Assembly (NCBI GenBank): GCA_023436615.1
Contig: JAEZIO010000066.1
Span: 1 to 34,109, forward strand
DNA from: Pseudomonadota bacterium
Lineage (GTDB): Bacteria; Pseudomonadota; Alphaproteobacteria; Sphingomonadales; Sphingomonadaceae
Reading direction: 5' to 3'
Length of the DNA stretch: 34,109 bases
Part shown: positions 30,747-34,109 of the stretch, in pieces
How the letters are laid out: every line of letters starts with the position of its first letter
Numbering within the stretch: the stretch's first letter is position 1
The notes under the pieces: generated by a model
Told to the model about the DNA's origin: nothing
The model's database searches: none
Seen by the model: the letters and a program-made list of their open reading frames with translations, nothing else
Translations under genes and position numbers: made by a program

Positions 30747-33596
30747 TTACCGAGGCTGTATCTCCTCGACCGGGAGCCCCAGCTTTTTCAGCTGTGGACG
30801 CACCTTGGCGGCGTCGCCAACGACGACCCACACGAACGAGCTCGGATCCACGGCCTCGCGGAGCGACGCGTCGATGTTGGCCTTGCTGAGACCCCGATAC
30901 TTCTCGGCAAGCAGCTCGTAATAATTGTCGGGACGGCCGTAGAGCGCGTTCGTCTGCATTGCCGACAGGACGGCGGTCGACGTTTCGAACTGGCCCGGAA
31001 GCGCCTTGATCCGGTTGGCGACCGTGCGCTCCAGCTCCTCGTCGGTGACGCCCTTGGTGGTCAGGAACTCACGGATGTCGTGGCGAAGCGCGGCGATCGA
31101 ATCGGCGGTGCGGTCGGCCTGGACCGGCGCATTGACGATGAAGGGAACGACCTTGGCATTGAGCTGCGTCGTTCCGCGAACGCCGTAGGACCAGCCCTTC
31201 GTCTCGCGCAGGTCCATGTTGATCCGCGACAGGAAGGTGCCGCCCAGCACGTCATTGGCGCCGCTGATCGCCGCCATCTCGCCCCTTGGGTCGATCGGCG
31301 TAACCTGCCCGGCCATGATGTAGGACTGCGGCGAACCTGGCCGGTCGATCAGCACGATCTTCTCTGCCTTGGGCCGTGCTGGAAGATCGGCGAAGTTCTT
31401 CACGCCCTTAGGCGCCGTCGGTGCCGCCCAGCTGCCGAACCTCTGGTCAAGCTGCTGCTGGACTTCGGCGAGCGGGAGGTTCGAAACCACGAAGATCTCG
31501 ACGTTATCCGGACGCAGCCAGTGCTGCCGGAACGACTCCAGGTGCGTCCGACTGAAGCTCTTCACGGCCTCGGGGCTTCCCAGGCTCGTCGAACCGTAGG
31601 GGTGTGCGTCGCCGTACAGAAGCACCGGCAAGGTGCGCGAAGCGATGCCCTGCGGGTCCTTCTGCGCCTGCGCGATCGCGGTGAGCATCTGCGTGCGCAC
31701 GCGCTCGACTTCCGAAGGGACGAAGTCCGGCCGCTGCACGATGTTCGCGAGCAGGTCGAGCGAAGGCCCCAGGTTGGCGCTAAGCGCCGACAGCGTCACG
31801 GTGCTCTGGTCGGCGCCGCCGCTTGCGCCGATCTGCGCGCCCAGCCTTTCCTGCTCCTCGGCGATCTGCTGCGAGGTCATGCCGGCCGCGCCCTCGTCGA
31901 GAAGCGCCAGCGTGAGGTTCTGAAGGCCGCGTGCCCCGGGCTGGTCGGCCGCATAACCCGCGTCGAAGGCGAGGCCGATCTGGGTGACCGGGACCGCCGT
32001 GCGCTGCGCGTAATGAACCCTGATTCCGTTCGACAGCGTCATGTGCTGGACGTCTGGGAAGTCGAGCGGCGCGGGTTCGCCGACGCCGGGAACCTCGCGC
32101 TTCACCTTGGGCGTCGCGATGTCCGCGCTCTTGCCCTTCTTCGCCGCGAACTTCGATTCCTCGTAGGGCGGGCGGTCGCCCGGCTCGAGGCGGATCGCGA
32201 ACACCGGCCGCGAGAGCCACTGCTGCATCGCCGCCTTCACGTCGGCCGGCGTCAGCGCCGCATATTTGTCGAGTGTCTTCTTGTAGTAGTCGGAATCGCC
32301 GGCAAAGACTTGACCCTCGGCCAGCGCCACCGCCTTGCCTCCGAAGCCGCCGACCTGCTCGAGGCCGCGAATTCGCCCGGCAACCTCGCGGGTGGTCGCC
32401 CGGCGGACTTCGTCCTCCGTGGGGCCGTTGGCGACGAAGTCGGCGATGATCTCGTCGAGGCGCTTTTCGACAACCGCCGGGTCCACTCCCGGCTTGACGG
32501 TCGCTTCGACCTGGAAAATCCCGACGCGCTGGAACGGCTGAAGATAGGCGCTGACTCCGACCGCGAGCTTCTCGTCGCGAACCAGGATCCGGTCGAGCCG
32601 CGAGCTTGCAAGGCCGCCGAGGATCGACGCGCCGACGTCGATTGCCGCGAGCTGGTCGGACAGCAGCCCCGGCACCGCCCAGTGGCGCTGAACCTGGGTC
32701 GCCGCCACGCGGTCCTTCATCACGATCGCCTTGGGCGCTGGCAGCGTCGGTACATCGGCAGCGGCAGGCGTGTTCACCGGGCCGCGCTTGATCGCGCCGA
32801 AATATTTCTCGACCAGCGGCCGCGCTTCGGCGGGCGTCACGTCGCCCGCAAGCACCAGGGTGGCGTTGTTCGGGCCGTACTTGTCGATGAACCACTCTTT
32901 CACCGTCGCGAGGCTCGCGACATCGAGGTCGGCCATCGAGCCGATCGTCGAATGATGGTAGGGGTGGCCTTCGGGGAACAGCGTCCCGAGCTGCTCATAT
33001 TCGATCAGCCCGCCCGGCTGGTTGTCGCCCTGGCGCTTCTCGTTCTGGACGACGCCGCGCTGGTTATCGAGCTTCTCCTGCGTGACCGCGCCGAGCAGAT
33101 AGCCCATGCGGTCGCTCTCCATGAACAGCGCCTTCTCGAGCGCCGACTTGGGCACGGTCTGGAAATAGTTGGTGCGATCGAACCAGGTCGTGCCGTTATA
33201 ATCGGTCGCGCCGATCTGCTGCAGATAGGTGAAATAGTCGCCGGGCAGGTTGTCGGACCCGTTGAACATCAGATGCTCGAACAGGTGCGCGAAGCCGGTC
33301 TTGCCGGCGGGCTCGTCCTTGGACCCAACGTTGTACCAGGTGCTGACCGCGACGACCGGCGCCTTGTGATCCTCGTGGACGATCACCGTCAGCCCGTTCT
33401 GCAGCTGGAAGCTGGTGTGGGGAATGGCGACTTCGCTGACCAGCGCGCTGACCGGCGCAGGCTGCGGCTCCGCCGGGACCGCAACGGCGGCGGCGTTCGG
33501 CGGCGGCGGCGCTACGGCAACTTGCGGCGCGGTGGCGCATGCGGCGAGCGAGGTGGTTGCAAGCAGAAGGGACAGGCGCTTGAGGCTGTTGGTCAC
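30747..33596 (-). CDS. M16 family metallopeptidase, two-domain lipoprotein
   Basis: 949-residue pitrilysin-type peptidase. The N-terminus MTNSLKRLSLLLATTSLAAC is a lipoprotein signal (Cys19), followed by a Pro/Ala linker. The first M16 half has the inverted zinc motif HLFEH at residues 104-108 and a downstream glutamate in VVQNEKRQ; the second half (from about residue 510, MTLSNGIRVHYAQRT) lacks the motif and is the non-catalytic partner, as usual for fused M16 proteins. Expected role: degradation of short peptides in the periplasm or at the outer membrane. It is convergent with the GIN-domain gene and divergent from the KaiC-like gene. Confidence 0.95.
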   Translation of the reverse strand: MTNSLKRLSLLLATTSLAACATAPQVAVAPPPPNAAAVAVPAEPQPAPVSALVSEVAIPHTSFQLQNGLTVIVHEDHKAPVVAVSTWYNVGSKDEPAGKTGFAHLFEHLMFNGSDNLPGDYFTYLQQIGATDYNGTTWFDRTNYFQTVPKSALEKALFMESDRMGYLLGAVTQEKLDNQRGVVQNEKRQGDNQPGGLIEYEQLGTLFPEGHPYHHSTIGSMADLDVASLATVKEWFIDKYGPNNATLVLAGDVTPAEARPLVEKYFGAIKRGPVNTPAAADVPTLPAPKAIVMKDRVAATQVQRHWAVPGLLSDQLAAIDVGASILGGLASSRLDRILVRDEKLAVGVSAYLQPFQRVGIFQVEATVKPGVDPAVVEKRLDEIIADFVANGPTEDEVRRATTREVAGRIRGLEQVGGFGGKAVALAEGQVFAGDSDYYKKTLDKYAALTPADVKAAMQQWLSRPVFAIRLEPGDRPPYEESKFAAKKGKSADIATPKVKREVPGVGEPAPLDFPDVQHMTLSNGIRVHYAQRTAVPVTQIGLAFDAGYAADQPGARGLQNLTLALLDEGAAGMTSQQIAEEQERLGAQIGASGGADQSTVTLSALSANLGPSLDLLANIVQRPDFVPSEVERVRTQMLTAIAQAQKDPQGIASRTLPVLLYGDAHPYGSTSLGSPEAVKSFSRTHLESFRQHWLRPDNVEIFVVSNLPLAEVQQQLDQRFGSWAAPTAPKGVKNFADLPARPKAEKIVLIDRPGSPQSYIMAGQVTPIDPRGEMAAISGANDVLGGTFLSRINMDLRETKGWSYGVRGTTQLNAKVVPFIVNAPVQADRTADSIAALRHDIREFLTTKGVTDEELERTVANRIKALPGQFETSTAVLSAMQTNALYGRPDNYYELLAEKYRGLSKANIDASLREAVDPSSFVWVVVGDAAKVRPQLKKLGLPVEEIQPR

Positions 33597-33840
33597 GCTG
33601 GTTTCTCCGGGAAATCTGGCCGGAGGTTTAACCGCGGTTGTGAGGCTGACAAGCCGATACTGCTAAACGGACGATAGTTTTCGACTGACGAGTGAGCGGT
33701 ACGGCTGCTTGGCCCATTGAGGAATGGCCGCGACGCGAACAGCAATGCAACCGTTGTTTGCCCGGCGGCGTTGCGCTCGAAAACTTTTAGACCGAAGTGG
33801 TCGCGTCCCGGCCGGGGCGGCCACCGCCACTGGAGCTTTG

Positions 33841-34109
33841 ATGACGCAGGACGAAACGCTTCGGCCCGGCAAGGCCGCGACGGGAGTAACAGGCCTCGAC
33901 GACATTCTCGCCGGCGGGCTGCGTCGCGGACGGGTCTATCTGATCGAAGGCAGCCCCGGCACGGGCAAGACCACGATCGCGACGCAATTCCTCCTCGCCG
34001 GCGCCGAAGCCGGCGAGCGCGGCCTTTATATCACTCTCTCGGAAACGGAGGAGGAGCTGCGCGAGAGCGCGGCTTCGCACGGCTGGTCGCTGGACGAGCC
34101 GAACGCCAT
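33841..34109 (+). CDS. KaiC-like RecA-superfamily ATPase (5' part, runs off window)
   Basis: First 89 residues of a KaiC-type ATPase. The N-terminus has the family opening TGVTGLDDILAGGLRRGRVYLIEGSPGTGKTT, with Walker A at residues 37-45, then FLLAGAEAGERGLYITLSETEEELRESAASHGW. GGAGC precedes the ATG. KaiC-like proteins outside cyanobacteria act in signalling or stress, often with an adjacent histidine kinase; the rest of the gene and its neighbours are not visible. One or two ATPase domains cannot be decided here. A 244-bp intergenic region separates it from the divergent M16 gene; no clear operator was seen in it. Confidence 0.88.
   Translation, partial: MTQDETLRPGKAATGVTGLDDILAGGLRRGRVYLIEGSPGTGKTTIATQFLLAGAEAGERGLYITLSETEEELRESAASHGWSLDEPNA

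Noticed and set aside
31080..33677. 865-codon open frame on the plus strand opposite the M16 peptidase gene
   Set aside because: It is the antisense shadow of a high-GC gene; arginine-rich translation without recognisable domains, while the minus strand encodes a complete M16 enzyme.
1..34109. tRNA, rRNA or mobile elements
   Set aside because: No cloverleaf, rRNA-like stretch, transposase or integrase frame was recognised by reading both strands.

Overview
The window looks like chromosomal DNA from an alphaproteobacterium of the order Sphingomonadales (Sphingomonas-like). GC is high, many genes start with GTG, and ATGA/GTGA stop-start overlaps are frequent. Family-level pointers are an Atm1-type exporter close to the Novosphingobium protein, a zinc-free alphaproteobacterial L36, tandem DUF4402 proteins, TPR-sulfotransferases and lineage-typical small proteins. 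This assignment rests on recognised families, not on a search. No rRNA, tRNA, CRISPR array, IS element or prophage gene was seen.

Layout. 1-616 (-): 5' part of an ABC ATPase with near-total GC3, a compositional outlier. 728-1868 (+): two exported DUF4402 proteins. 1920-4274 (+): a compact overlapping cassette of zf-CHCC, TldD, DUF924 and DUF2007 genes, meeting a convergent strand (4271-8765, -) with a DUF442/rhodanese-like protein, a secreted M3 peptidase and an Atm1-like exporter. 8892-10013 (+): a small protein plus a stress-type SDR behind an EcfG-like promoter. 10056-15624 (+): three tandem, translationally coupled TPR-sulfotransferases with a tyrosylprotein-sulfotransferase-like active site. 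15626-16082 (+): two palindromes, a sigma-54-type promoter, a 34-residue microprotein and a one-domain PspC protein. 16089-18508: lipoprotein, periplasmic peroxiredoxin and L,D-transpeptidase. 18684-19688 (+): two single-domain PilZ proteins and a zinc-ribbon protein. 19695-22838: cyclophilin, purT, a small lipoprotein, a small exported protein ending in a duplicated hairpin, and rpmJ. 22936-25547 (-): galE overlapping an M28 peptidase. 25642-27497 (+): M14 carboxypeptidase overlapping gpmA. 27515-28093 (-): GGDEF cyclase. 28218-29749 (+): purEK. 30130-30690 (+): GIN-domain protein behind a double palindromic operator. 30747-33596 (-): M16 peptidase lipoprotein. 33841-end (+): start of a KaiC-like ATPase.

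How it fits together. Much of the window is housekeeping (purine synthesis, galactose epimerisation, glycolysis, ribosome) mixed with envelope and stress functions: secreted peptidases, an L,D-transpeptidase, a periplasmic peroxiredoxin, PspC and an EcfG-type promoter. Cyclic-di-GMP signalling is represented by one cyclase and two PilZ receptors. The least ordinary parts are the triplicated sulfotransferase operon and the sigma-54/microprotein/PspC unit, whose leader can form two mutually exclusive hairpins.
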